Source: Icerya purchasi
Taxonomy: Eukaryota > Arthropoda > Insecta > Hemiptera > Monophlebidae
NCBI GenBank assembly: GCA_039619475.1
Contig: CM077115.1
Span: 479,148,400-479,212,399, forward strand
Direction: 5' to 3'
Length of the DNA: 64,000 nucleotides
Shown: positions 12,401 through 23,200 of the stretch, piece after piece
Layout of the letters: each line of letters starts with the position of its first letter
How positions within the stretch are numbered: position 1 is the first letter of the stretch
Position numbers and translations under genes: made by a program
Notes under the pieces: generated by a model
Databases searched by the model: none
What the model was told of the DNA's origin: nothing
The model's input: only the letters and a program-made list of their open reading frames with translations

Positions 12401-15400
12401 GTTTTATTTTCCGTTATAGGTTACATCGAGGCTGACATACGATACTAAAATGCCGCTGCCGTTAAAAGTGTATCTTCTGCTTCATTTGGTGATTGATATT
12501 TCAGTTGTTACAACTATTTCAGCAGATAATTTGGTAAGTGATTTTCCATTTTCTTACATATTCTCTTTATCGAATTAGTTTGATCGTACGCGTTACAATT
12601 ATTACCGTACATCGGCACATGCTAGATGAATTATTAAACATTTTTCCAATCTCTAAAATGAAAAAAATCTCGGGCGCTTAAATTTTTTCCGCTAAAGAGG
12701 TAGATAAAAATGGTAAATTTGCCCTGGAGAGCTATCGGGTTGATATGTGAATGGTAAGTAGGTACCACCAAAGAACATTCGTGACAAAAGTTTTAGATCC
12801 CCCACTCCCCTAGTTTTTGTAAAAATCACTTTTTGCTGAAATGCAGTTTATTTTTTTCCCCCGAGCGTAAGTTGACTGATTTTTAAAATTTTTCAGTATG
12901 TTGCAGACACATGGGAGGGGCATCTTAGAAAAAATGAACAACCCCTTCTCATCACATTTGACCCTCCAAATGACACTTTCTAACATTGTTTATAATAGAT
13001 AGTCCCGTTCATACTAGCAATCCAATAGATTTAACGTTAGTTTCATCCGACATCTATCTCGACTGTTCATGGATGGTCGCTCCCCTGACTTTGAGAAGCG
13101 ACCATTTCCGAATAATGGTTGAAATTTACTGTAACTATCGGAGTTGTCAATAGAAAGACCCGGAGATTTAAGGACGCAGATTGGATCAAACTTAGGGATC
13201 TGATGGAGCGAGATATTGGTAGTGTTGAATCCGCGATTTCGCCCTACAGAAATATATAGTTTTTTATACAGTTCTGTGCCATTCCTTAGATAATTCTATA
13301 ATTCTTGCTCGCCCATATAAGGGGAAGAAATCTCCTTTTCCTTGGTGGAACGAAGACTATAGAAATACGATTAATGAGCGTAATGAAGCTCTGCGGAAAT
13401 TTCGAATGGATCGCTTAATGGACGCGTATCTCAACTATAGAAGGATTTCAACTGAAACTCGTAAAATTTTGAAAAGGGCTAAGAGGTAATTTGCGCGAAA
13501 TTCAATAGAAACACCCCCTTGAAAGAAATTTGGTCGTTAGCCAGGAGATTTAAAAATAAAAGCTATCATTCTAAAGATGCTACAGACACTTCTCGGTTCG
13601 AAGACTTTACAGATAAAGTTGTCCCTCCTTACGTCCCCACTGTAAATGAAATACCTGATCCTACAATCCTCCCGCTTACCTCTTTTTGTCTAGCTCTATT
13701 AGTTATAATGAGCTATTCCTGCCTATGGGAAAATAAAAAAGATTCTTCTCCGGGTTTAGATGGCATAACATAAACAATCTAGGTGAAAACTCTAAACAGT
13801 ATCTACTGAGTATATTTAATGGTTTTTTACACGAACGTGTTTTTCCGCCACAGGGGTCGAAATTCCTAGTAGTTGCTATTCCCAAGGCCGGCAAACCTTC
13901 TAATAAAGCATCATTGTACAGACCGATTGCGCTAGCTTCTTGTTTCAGAAAATTTTTTGAGATTGTGTTCAACGACAGACTCACATGGACTGAAAATAAT
14001 AAATTTTTCCGCACGGTTTGTTTGGTTTCAGACCTGGTCTACAAACCATCGATTCCATCGCCCATTTACTTAATGACATCTACCTCTCCTTTTTAAACAA
14101 AGAGTTTTTATTGCGACCTTCTTGTTTAGTAGAAAGGTTAAGAAAATCGGGTATCCCTGATAGTTTTGCTAAGTTCATCTGTTTACTTTTTTCAAAGAGA
14201 CCCTGTTTTTCCTTAATCCAGGCAAAAACGAATTCATTATTAGGCATGCTTAGAGGGGACTGGCCCATCTGTTTTGAGTCCAATATTATGTAACTTTTAT
14301 GTTTTGGCTTTATTTCATACACCGATACTTCCGAACTTACGAATATTGCCGTATGCTGATGATTTTCTTATCTATATGGTATTCGTAAGAATGTCTCTCG
14401 CTGTGCTCGTGAAAATCAACTTTTTGTGGCTCGTTGTATTGAAACATTGCATGATATTGAACTTAATATATCTTCCGCTAAGTCAGCGTTTTTCATTTGC
14501 TCAACTAGATTATCCTGATCTTTTGCAATTCACATCGGTGATGAGCTTATTCCCATGGTTACGTTAAGTGTTTGGAGATGCATTTGCATACGAAGCTCCT
14601 TGAAAATTACTAACCTACTTAAAGCCATATTGATAGCAGCTTTCATAATTTAATTTTTAGAACCCTAATTATTTCTCGCCTTGACTATGGTTCTATGTTC
14701 TACGGTTGTTCGACCTCCAGATCTAATTTATCTAAATTTAACGCTATACAAAACCTCTTTGCCTACTTATCATTTCCGGCAATATGAGGTCTTCTCCAAT
14801 TGCTTGTCTTCAAATTAAGAATAAAACACTTCCATCATTTATAAGAAGGAATGCTCTTACTGATCGATATGTGCTCAAATATTGTAATTACCGATTCCCC
14901 TCTCTAGTGTAACAGCTCAAAGCACACCCACTGGAGATTTGTTTCTCCTAAGTTACCATTATTAGCAAAACAAATCTCGATCTCTAGTATAGCCTCGCTC
15001 TTATCCCTAAAGTTCTATCTCACCATTTCTTTTATATGTTTTTTTATTAATATGGTAAATATAAATATTGACACAAAAAATTAAAGATACTAAATCTATC
15101 GTTATTTGTATTATGGTTCGATAACTATATTAATAAATATCCGGACGGAATCACAATATTTACAGATGGTGCTGAGCTCATAGGTCCCTACAGTATTACT
15201 GGTTCCACTTTCATTGTAGCTAACGTTACAATTCAAAAATTCAAGTTTCCTCCTGGCGCGTCTGTTTTTACCGCCGAACTGTTGACTATCGATAAGGTTC
15301 TTGATTTCATATTAAACGTTCTTAACCCGGATAATAAATTTACAATTTTCTCCGACAGCCTGGGTGCCTTGATCGCCCCGGACCATAGTTCTTTTAATTA

Positions 15401-17550
15401 TAAATGTCACTCGCTTATTTGTGAAATCAAAACCTCTAAAATTCTTAGTAACAATGGCTGTGTTTAAACTTTTGTTGGACTCCCAGTGGTCGCGGGTTTG
15501 GGTTAAATGATGACGTTGATACCACCGCAAAATGCGCTGCCTTCGATAGAATTGATTTCCCGTTCGTTCCTTCCTCAGACTTACATCACAGGAGTCAGGC
15601 CACTGCTTTGGAGGATTGGATAGCTTATAGAGATAGGCAGGGTATTGGTATGGTTCAATCTGATTTCCTTTCGCTTCCTTGGTATTTTCATATTCCACTG
15701 TCTATTCCTGATCGTCTTATACATAAGTATGTCACGCTAGTTTGTAGATTGCGTATGGGGCATTCCTCGGTGGTGACATTAAATTTCGCAGACTCCTCTG
15801 GATGCGACAGTAATCACATTAGGTCTACCTTCATTAATGACATTAATCACCGGCTATTCAGCTGCGACAAATGCGAACGCAATAGAAAAATGATTTACGA
15901 AGAATTAATTTCACGCGGATTGTTCCCAACCTATAGGCAATTGTTAACATGCAACACGCTAATGACTACACTTGGAACTGATTGTAAATGTTTGATTTAT
16001 CGGTTACGTCTCAGGTATGTCTGCCTACTATTAACTAGCGTTCACATAGTGGTGTAGACGGTGGGTTTCCATTGTCTATCATGTGACTATTAGCGATTAT
16101 TTAAATTTTTGTAATAATTTCTGTAATAATTTTTCTTGTCACACCTGGGATCGAACTCGCAGGACTTTTCCGTAACGGAAACTAAGTGCTCTAGCAACTA
16201 GGCTACCGCGACGATGTGTTTTCCGTTAGATTTGTGTATCCTCTCTATTTAGACTTATTTCTTCAGCATACCTTTAATGAAGATTCAAGATTAAACGGGA
16301 GAGCTTAAATTCTTTTTTTTCATTATGCAGTCAATATACCGTGTTGGTTGAATAAAATTTCGGTTCGCGGTGGTTATCTTTCTTGGTAACGGAAAATTTA
16401 TTTTCTTGTTAAAATCTTCTTTACGAACACCGTATATGGATTTATTATAATATCGATAATGTAGTTCTTAATCGGTTAATTATATATTTTATCCAGTTGA
16501 ACAGCATTCACATCGTTAAGACTGGTTTGAGAAAAAAAAAAACAAAAAACAAAACATATGAAACGAAGAGACTAAATCGCATTTATAATTCATCGTAAAA
16601 TCCTCGCTTCTATCATTTAGAGCCGAAGAAGAATTACTTTTTTTTGGTCAAATTAAAAATTCATATTTCTCGAACTAACGCTATCCAGTAATTGCGAAAT
16701 TTTTGTCAACTTTTAAAATTATTAATTTCTTTTTTTTCTTTTTTTAAACTAATCTTAAAAAAAAAGATGTGTTGGTTGTATTCGCAACCTACTCATTTTC
16801 GACAAGTTGGTGATTTCTTTACAGTTTTTGGCGCGCTTCGCCGATGAATTAATCCGCGAAAACAGGGCCAGTTCCTAATTCATTTTTAACATATCGATTT
16901 GTAGAAAGCTGTCAGTGAAAAATACGATTCACTAATCCAATAATCCAATGTCGTGCTCATCTTGTTTTGTTTTTTTTTTTTTTCTTTTTTTCGTTAAATT
17001 ATTCCTACTAAAAATACAAACACAGGACCAAAACCCTTTTTTTTTTTGTTTTTCCGTAAACTTATTTGGGCTGGTCGGACGCGTGATAATTTTTCGTACC
17101 TTTCAATACGCGCTGTAGTAGGATTCAAACCGCGACTTCTGGATGAGCAAAACACGGCTGCCTACCAACTATGGTGCGGAAGATAAATAATAATAAATTC
17201 CGCGCATTATATTTAATGTTCGTCGTTTAAATGAATTATCTTTTATATGTTTTATGTAGGGCGAAGCTGCTATCTCAGTTGCATACATAATTTGCTCATT
17301 AGCCACAATTGGCATGTTGCTGGATAATCAAGAGAATACAGTAATTTACGAAATAATTCGCTCCATGCTAGCCGTTATATGCGATGGTAGTTTGATTGTT
17401 ATTCTCTTGCGACGTAATTTTTATTCTAGGACGGAGCCGAAATCTGTACGCTTTATTTGTTACAGAATGATTTGCACGTTTCTATTAAGCCTTTTTTGGT
17501 GTCTATCGGGGCGAAAGTTTTACTGTAAGGATCATGATTACAACGAATGA
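4973..17550 (+). CDS. AGMO: Alkylglycerol monooxygenase, 3' half of gene (four spliced exons)
   Basis: Join 4973-5127, 9237-9371, 12420-12533, 17260-17550. AGMO is a tetrahydrobiopterin-dependent, di-iron membrane enzyme of the fatty-acid hydroxylase superfamily. It cleaves the ether bond of alkylglycerols in the endoplasmic reticulum. The translated exons follow the order of known AGMO proteins. First comes the block LDKNYGGVLIVWDKLFGTF with GLVH after it, then a KGPSW-type loop, then a hydrophobic C-terminal region containing ATIGMLLDNQ, which matches the SIGFLLDQ region of vertebrate AGMO. Every junction has GT-AG sites, and phase is kept (incoming phase 1, then 0, 0, 0) to a TGA stop. About 230 codons are present. 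The N-terminal half, with most metal-binding histidines (HxxHH motifs), would be in earlier exons that I could not find before 4973. Family assignment is from remembered motifs, but the order and phase of four exons make it strong. Confidence 0.9.
6068..6396. mobile_element. pogo/Tigger-type MITE
   Basis: The inverted ends are CAGTAGAGTCTGGCTAATCC on the left and, read inward on the minus strand, CAGCAGAGTGTCACTTATCC on the right. TA dinucleotides flank both. CAGTAGAGTCTCGCTTATCC-like ends with TA target sites are typical of the pogo/Tigger group of Tc1-mariner transposons. The interior (about 330 bp) has no transposase. It lies in an AGMO intron. Confidence 0.75.
6408..6460. repeat. (AT)n microsatellite
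   Basis: About 50 bases of uninterrupted TA, immediately before the left arm of the large palindrome. Confidence 0.95.
6461..8057. mobile_element. 1.6 kb palindromic element in an AGMO intron (arms 6461-7125 and 7440-8040)
   Basis: Long inverted arms are visible throughout. For example, gtagactacggtagcaaggc near 7100 faces gccttgctaccgtagtctac near 7455. GCTGTGGTGGCTTCCCCAGT near 6835 faces ACTGGGGAAGCCACCACAGC near 7710. Both outer ends run into GTAC plus TA repeats. The right arm lacks about 80 bases relative to the left. The centre (7126-7439) is unique and carries an AAT microsatellite at 7228-7265. No open frame is convincing. The structure resembles a fold-back element or a head-to-head insertion. 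Confidence 0.75.
8058..9236. other. Remainder of AGMO intron; no gene seen
   Basis: Open frames here are AT-rich, lack known motifs and are not bounded by convincing splice sites. Apart from the AATG/AATA microsatellite nothing stands out. Confidence 0.5.
8903..8978. repeat. (AATG/AATA)n microsatellite
   Basis: AATGAATA units grade into AATA units for about 75 bases. Confidence 0.9.
9237..9371 (+). CDS. AGMO: AGMO internal exon: KGPSW loop
   Basis: The acceptor is gttctattttag and the donor is TTAGAC|GTAAGC. It has 45 codons in phase 0. It encodes LYRKWTEMSSIKDKLSSLLK followed by GPSWRPGTKW, which matches the FKNKLSVIFKGPGWGPGKPR-type region downstream of the catalytic core in vertebrate AGMO. 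It directly continues the reading frame of the previous exon across a 4.1 kb intron that holds a MITE and a large palindrome. Confidence 0.88.
9372..11630. other. AGMO intron; no gene seen
   Basis: No coding or transposon motif was recognised. A short AT microsatellite lies near 11311-11332. Confidence 0.5.
11631..12045. mobile_element. mariner-derived head-to-head palindrome (MITE)
   Basis: Arms 11632-11823 and 11851-12045 are nearly identical inverted copies, with only about five differences visible by eye, around a 27-base centre. The ends read TAGGGTGATTTTTTAAGAG and TAGGATGATTTTTTAAGAG, with TA at both borders. Each arm carries an ATG followed by codons resembling a mariner transposase start (ERLINKQRL, then, after a frame break, DMVEIYYQ). 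The element therefore looks like two 5' ends of one mariner joined head to head. It lies in an AGMO intron. Confidence 0.8.
12420..12533 (+). CDS. AGMO: AGMO internal exon: first C-terminal membrane segment
   Basis: The acceptor is ttttccgttatag and the donor is AATTTG|GTAAGT. It has 38 codons in phase 0. After a short polar start (VTSRLTYDTK) it encodes a hydrophobic helix, VYLLLHLVIDISVVTTI, which corresponds to the LLKIYTVVQFALML-type segment of the family. The internal ATG at 12450 is not the start codon, because the exon is open from its first base and in frame with the preceding exon. Confidence 0.85.
12534..12990. other. Start of last AGMO intron; nothing recognised
   Basis: AT-rich sequence with no identified feature before the LINE begins near 13000. 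Confidence 0.45.
13000..16055 (+). pseudogene. Decayed I/R1-type LINE: endonuclease, reverse transcriptase, RNase H
   Basis: Broken frames in order match one non-LTR retrotransposon. The endonuclease C-terminus shows NPIDLTLVSSDIYLDCSWMV and SDHFP (13020-13115). Reverse transcriptase follows: SSPGLDGIT (13745-13772), PKAGKPSNKASLYRPIALAS (13880-13940), FGFRPGLQTIDSIAHLLNDI (14020-14080) and the catalytic LPYADD (14340-14360). RNase H shows FTDGAELIGPYS, ASVFTAELLTIDKVL and FSDSLGAL (15160-15370). A tail frame (15608-16057) contains LVCRLRMGHSSV. RNase H after the RT places it in the I/R1 group. Many stops and frameshifts make it dead. It sits in sense orientation in the last AGMO intron. Confidence 0.85.
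16056..16217 (-). mobile_element. tRNA-derived SINE, copy 1
   Basis: On the minus strand it begins with a tRNA-like head. An A-box-like TAGCCTAGTTGCTAGAGC and a B-box-like GAGTTCGATCCC are spaced as in tRNA genes. A body with AATCGCTAATAGTCAC and CAATGGAAACCCACC follows. The same head and body order occurs at 45420-45812. Confidence 0.75.
16218..17094. other. Remainder of last AGMO intron; no gene seen
   Basis: Homopolymer-rich A/T sequence without recognisable coding or repeat motifs. Confidence 0.5.
17095..17190 (-). mobile_element. tRNA-like SINE head, second type
   Basis: The minus strand carries TAGTTGGTAGGCAGCCGTG (A box) and GCGGTTTGAATCC (B box) about 35 bases apart. It lacks the CCA-compatible acceptor pairing of a real tRNA gene and lies just upstream of the last AGMO exon, so a SINE relic is likelier than a tRNA gene. 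Confidence 0.45.
17260..17550 (+). CDS. AGMO: AGMO terminal exon with stop codon
   Basis: The acceptor is tgttttatgtag. It has 96 codons and then TGA at 17548-17550. It encodes three further hydrophobic segments: around AISVAYIICSLATIGMLL, then MLAVICDGSLIVILL, then ICTFLLSLFWCLS. The loop LLDNQENTVIYEIIR matches the LLDQRPKAAIMETLR loop of vertebrate AGMO. The end is polar (KFYCKDHDYNE). No convincing AATAAA signal is visible in the 300 bases after the stop. Confidence 0.88.
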   Translation, partial: GEAAISVAYIICSLATIGMLLDNQENTVIYEIIRSMLAVICDGSLIVILLRRNFYSRTEPKSVRFICYRMICTFLLSLFWCLSGRKFYCKDHDYNE

Positions 17551-18028
17551 ACAAGTATTTAGTAAATAATCTGTTAGCGCTTAACAAGTTTTTCACTTAA
17601 ATACCGGATTTATATTAGTATCGAGAACCATCCGCTGGAGAAATATAAAAACGGGCATCAGCCGTATACGTTTCATATAATGTCAAGGGGACGGTAGGAA
17701 AAACCGGTAGTAATGGGAAAATGTGGTAGTTCGATATTAAGCATTCAAAAGAGATAGAAGCAAACTTTTAGAGTTGTACGACTTCGGAAAGCGCTTACGC
17801 ATGTAGTATACGCTTTTTGAGTCGGCCGCAGAGATTAAATTTCTTTCACGACGCGTAAAAATTAAAAATATTAAACTTGTTTAAGCGGCATCATGCTGAT
17901 AATTAAAAATTCGGTCAACTTTTTCAGCATTCCGCTAAAAGCATTGAAAAAAGTACCTTTATGACTCTTAGGACCGTTCTCGCAATTTTTATAACAGCTC
18001 ATTTTTAAAAATCCGCTAGGAATTTTAA

Positions 18029-18250
18029 CCCTCGATTAGTCGCGCGGATGACATATGTCATCCACTGTTTTTTTGTTTTTTTTTTTTAGTTATAACTTTT
18101 AATATATAGAAGATTGACATGTATCTTCTATGTAAACCTTATCAAACACATTGCAATAATCAGTTAAATCTCATCGTAGTGTGTATATACTTTTAATAAA
18201 GTGTATTAAACATGCTTGGATGACGATTGTCATCCGCGCGAGCAACTAGC
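18029..18250. mobile_element. piggyBac-like end with inverted palindromic blocks
   Basis: TTAA at 18025-18028 is followed by CCCTCGATTAG and TCGCGCGGATGACATATGTC. An inverted partner, GACGATTGTCATCCGCGCGA, lies near 18222-18241. TTAA plus a CCC start fits a piggyBac end. The second block may be the internal inverted repeat typical of piggyBac, or the far end of a small MITE. Confidence 0.5.
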
Positions 18251-18439
18251 ATAGTATTTTTTTCCAAGCTGAATTTTTGCGCTGATTGATAACTTCTTAT
18301 TTATTTCGGTTATTTATTGCCTAATAAGAAAGACGTTTTCTGTTCTCCGTGTACGTTTATTTCGTGTTATTTATGCGTGAGTAAAATTCGCTTTATATTT
18401 TTACTGCGATGTATGAGATTTGATAATATCCACGACAGA

Positions 18440-19180
18440 GATTGCCGAAAAGCCCTCTATAGATAGAAACTAGCTGCAATAAGAGAAATACACGAATTAT
18501 TATTATTCGTGAATAATTTTCGCGAATACTTTACTCCGTCAGAGTATTTAACAGTAGATGAACGGTTATTGACATTTTATGGAAACTGTCCATTTCAACA
18601 ATATACATATACCCAGCAAGCCAGCAAAATATCGACCGAAGGTGTAAACGCTTTATCCGATGTAAAAACATTTTAACACGATAAGTTTAGAGCCATATGT
18701 TGGAAAGAAGCCCACTGGACGTTATTTTGTGGGCAATTCTGCTGAAGATATATTGTAACTAGGGGCTGGTTCAGTCAGTGGGAGGAACAAATAGAAATAT
18801 TACTGACGATAACTGGCTCTCTAGATAATAAACTGACTTATTTTGGAACCGTATGTAAGAACCAAGTTGAAATTCTCAAAGAGTTTTTACCAAGCAAAAG
18901 CAGAACAGAAAACTCTTCGATATTCGGATTTCAAGAATATTGTACGTTGGTATCTTACTGCTCAAAAAAAAAAAAAAAATAAGGTGGTTCTGTTACTATT
19001 TTCAATGCACTATCTAATTAAGTCAACCGTCATTTTACGTCTTTCTAAGCAATATGCGATAATATCCAGTTCGAATTTTGAAAGATTTTACAGTTCGAAT
19101 AGTACGTTTTTACACAGCTCTTTCACTTCTATGTTCGTTAAAAAGAATCAAAAATACTCCCCGTATGGCGAATTTTAGTT
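18440..19180 (+). pseudogene. Dead piggyBac transposase
   Basis: Broken frames match piggyBac transposase in order. First LTVDERLLTFYGNCPFQQY and PSKPAKY (18545-18650), then ISLEPYVGKKPTGRYFVGNS (18685-18745). Next come VQSVGGTNRNITDDNW (18772-18820) and GTVCKNQVEILKEFLPSKS (18848-18904). Last are SSIFGFQEYCTLVSYCSKKK and VVLLLFSMHYL (18918-19015). These correspond to the family's DEQL..F.G.CPF, SKPAKYGIK, GKKP and GT.RKNK..IP.EF blocks. Frameshifts and stops interrupt it, so it cannot make a full protein. Confidence 0.85.
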
Positions 19181-20056
19181 TTAAAACTATCGCATTGCAA
19201 AAATCGATATGAAGCTGTTATTCGATGTCACGGAATTTAACCGGTTTAGTAACTTTTTTTTATCGATTATTATAAGCATTTCATTTTAAAATAAACGGAC
19301 AAAACAAAAAAAAAAAAAGGAATAATCTGACGATAAAAAGCTTCTCTAATGTTACAACGTGTTTATATGAACGAGATTCGTTAGCGGAAAAAAAAACAAA
19401 AATATTTCAATTTACATATATCCACCGGGAATAGCTTTAGAGTTTTATGTTACTACTGCTTTTTTTAAATTTTCATGTTTCTACGAAATTACTCGATAAA
19501 CAACGAATACAACCCCATTTATTTTGGTAATATGAACATATATAACATAACCGATATTTAGTGTCCGACCAGAAATGTTTTTCTTTTTTTTTCTTTTTTT
19601 CTTTTTGCATTTCCATGAAAAATTAAGATATGTAAAAGAATCGATTGAATTAAAAAAAAAAAAAAAAAAAAACAACAAAAAAATCAGTCGTCAAAACCGT
19701 TCTTCGTATGTAAAATAATTGAAATGAATCTTAATGATATTCATTTTTAAGCGATTTTTACGTTGATTTCATCGGATTATTAACTAGTTCGGCTTTTCAA
19801 TTCAAAGGGCGAATAAAAAACTACTTTTTGCGGCCTTTCCGCGATCTTATTCTCTTCTACTAATTAATAATTCTGAAACAAACAAGCGCGTTTATAAATA
19901 ATATTTCGAAACATACAGGGTATATCGGAGTATATTATTATAATTCAAATAAACTGCGATCGCGTTTGTTTTTTTCTTCCTTTTATACTTCTTTTTCTTT
20001 TTGTATCATCGCAAAAACGAATTTTCCGAAGTAGCGATGAATATTAATAACTATCG

Positions 20057-20250
20057 AAGTAAATATAACAGAACAAACAATAACAACACAATGAAAAAAA
20101 ATATATAAAAACACCGATTAGTTTCGGATACTAATTTGTTTATACACACCATGAAGATATGGATTGGAGTATCCGAAACTAGTCGGTGTTTTTATATATT
20201 TTTTAAATTATATCATTGTGTTGCTAGCGTTTGCTCTATTTTATTTACTT
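20057..20250. repeat. Inverted repeat (arms 20057-20132 and 20169-20250)
   Basis: ACACCGATTAGTTTCGGATA faces TATCCGAAACTAGTCGGTGT around a 36-base spacer. Beyond it the arms continue to pair, less exactly, to AAGTAAAT / ATTTACTT. It is possibly a small MITE. A related stretch, TCGAAACTAGTCGATGTTTT, occurs near 41214. Confidence 0.65.
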
Positions 20251-23200
20251 CAATCAACCGTAACGCAATAGTATGGGTTATAATCATATAAATATGTGCA
20301 TCTTCACTTTCCGATTATATTTTTAATAATAATAATTTGGCTTCACGTCGTTTCATTATTTATTGCGTTTAATTATTTCGCTGTTGCTTTTAATTTCAAT
20401 TCTTAATATTCAAATAAATCGAAAAAAAAAAAAAAAAAACAAAAATAATACTTTAAATGTCAAAAATTTAAATTATTGAGCAGATGTCAAATTGTACGGG
20501 GGCTTTCATTAACATAAATTTTTCATTTTAATTATGCGGATATATAAAGAAGGTTACATCAAAAACCACCAAAAAAAAAAAAACCAAAAAAAAACGTGTA
20601 TATCTAGCGGTCCAAAAATTAGAAATAACGAAAATCAGTTTGAGGCTGCCGATGTCATTTTTGAAGTGAAATATTAAATTTCTAATCAAGCAGCACTTAG
20701 CAGTGCTGACTGTGAAATATTGGTTGAAGTGATTTTTTCAAAAAAATGAGTGCTAGTTTCAATCAGAACTTTTTTGCGGTAAATCCGAAAAATCGACCGA
20801 TCAATCGGTCTAATGATACGAAAAATAAAAATCGAAATTCGGTCGGACACTGAGGCTAATGAAAAAAAAAAATCTGTCGGACTAGATTATCAGCAAATAG
20901 ATTAAATATAACAATCGTTATTATAATATTAATTTACAATTGTGAATGTTATCATTTACAAAAATTAACGACGGTTTTCTGTCTTTCCTTTAAAAACGTA
21001 AACAAAAGTTTAAAAAATCGTAAATAAAAATCGCAACAACAATTCGGTTGAAAACAAGCATTTCGATGCTTCATAATGTCGGTTGCAGAACGGATACTTC
21101 GATTGACTGATTTGGAGGCTCGTAAACATTCCGATTCAACGACAGCATCAGTTCTTCGTTTTGAGTTCGAACTGTAAAGAGAAGGGTAAGGAAATATTTA
21201 CATCGTATAATTTTCCTTTAAAATACACATATAACTATATAAATATTACGGGTCCCGCAAGGTAAAAGCCCCCCCTCCCCCCCTCATCACCGATAAATAA
21301 TTATTATATCGTTTAATCGTATACATCTTAATGTTAATTAAATACGATATATAATATTTTTTCTTTTCTATGTATTATAATAATGTTTTGCCTGACTATA
21401 TTATAATATTATTACTACAGCACTCTCATCGGCATTCTAAACTTAGTTTGGTACAATATAAAAATGCAAACAATTTAGACAGTTGAATAAAATAACAAAA
21501 CAAGCAGGTGGATATGGGGGGGGGGTATTCTCCATGTGACACTCCTATATCTTATCCCTAACTTCTGGCCTAGGCCACGGCATGTTAAAGAGAAGAAAGA
21601 ACGAAAAATGCGGCGGTTTATTCTTATTATGTATTATCATTATTATTTTTACACCAGGCCGCCATCAACTCTCTATATATTTGTTTTGTTCTTCCGTCTC
21701 TATTCGAATTTTATTCTCCTTGAATTTCCCTACTCTCCGGTGGTATAGTTTCCATTAATTTTCTCAAAACCCTTCTCCCTGCCACATATTGTGCCTGTTC
21801 TATACCATAAACAACTCCAGATATCGCATGTAGTAAATTTTAATTCCTGTCCCCTATAACTCATTGGTAGCTTCTGTTTTATATTTCGTTAATTTAATTG
21901 CAATAATAAATCATTTTTGCGGTGACATTTCGTTAATTCCACCAAGTGTGTGCGAGATATTCGTTAATACGATCCCGCTAGGTTATTTTTAGACAACGTT
22001 CTCGCCACTCGCTAATTTCCCTTATTTCTGTTATTCTTGTCTCTAGCAAAATTTCAATTCCAACTCTAAACATGATCAATCTTAGGATTTTCTACGTCAC
22101 AACTTGTTTCAATACAGAGTCGAAATAGATATATTTTTACTGTAGTATTATTAACACGACGTCTCTCCGTGTTTACCGCTAAATCCAATGTTTCCTCGGC
22201 GGGTTATATTTAAATTCCGTAATCGTTTCTAAATCGAAACAACAGACTGTTCTCCTACATATGTACATATATATATATAGACGTAACATTTTAGGTAAAG
22301 CGATTTTAGCAACGAGTGTGTTCTACATCGACACTTGGAATTTTCATATTCCCGTTATGTTTTTTTTGTTTTTTTTTTTTTTTTTGGCATTAATTAATCA
22401 TTTCTTATCGTGCACCCATATCTGCATGTAGCGAATTTTCTGCAATTCCTATACTAGAGAATATTCAACAATCAATGCAACATTTCATACGCACATATGT
22501 GTCGAACTTGGATTTTTTCTTTATTTATGAAGCGAATTTGTGTAAATTAAAAAAGTCATTTCTTCTTACACTCCTAAATCATCACACAAATTTTTATTAT
22601 TCCATTATTTTTACCGAAAATTATCTTCCACTCGACTCCTAAAATACTTTTCTTTTATTTGTATTAAATTAGTATTTTTCGATCGGCTAAATCAAAAGCT
22701 TTGGGAAGATATGAAAAAATACTATCAAAAATTCTTTAAAACTTTTATTATTATTATCTCTAAAGTGTTCTAAGAAGTACTACTGTAGTTGATTAACCGA
22801 CTATCGTTTAATAAATTATTAACCTCCGGATAATTTTTCAAACGTTTATAAGCAACTTTTGCTAAAACTGTTACATACGTATTGTAATGAATAAGATTTT
22901 CTTACGAATTGACAAGAACAGCCTGCGTTGAACTGGTCTTTTCTTCTCAAAGTGTGAAGTGACGGGAAAAAAAATACTGAAAAATAGTTACGTAGTTAAC
23001 GGGCGCCGGCGATACCTAGCTCGCTGCCAAGGAACAATAAGCTTTTATGAGGTTCGACATTTCGGAAGACCGGACAATAAAACGAGACACCTCTCCTCGC
23101 ACGGTAGGTCTCACGGTGGACACGAGCTCAAACAAATAACAAAATTGACCAAAAAAAAACATATATACCGGAAACACTATCTCAGATTTTCACCAAAGCA

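Noticed and set aside
16140..16217. True tRNA gene
   Set aside because: The A and B boxes fit, but arm pairing is incomplete and the same head recurs with a shared non-tRNA body at 45.4-45.8 kb, so it is a SINE.
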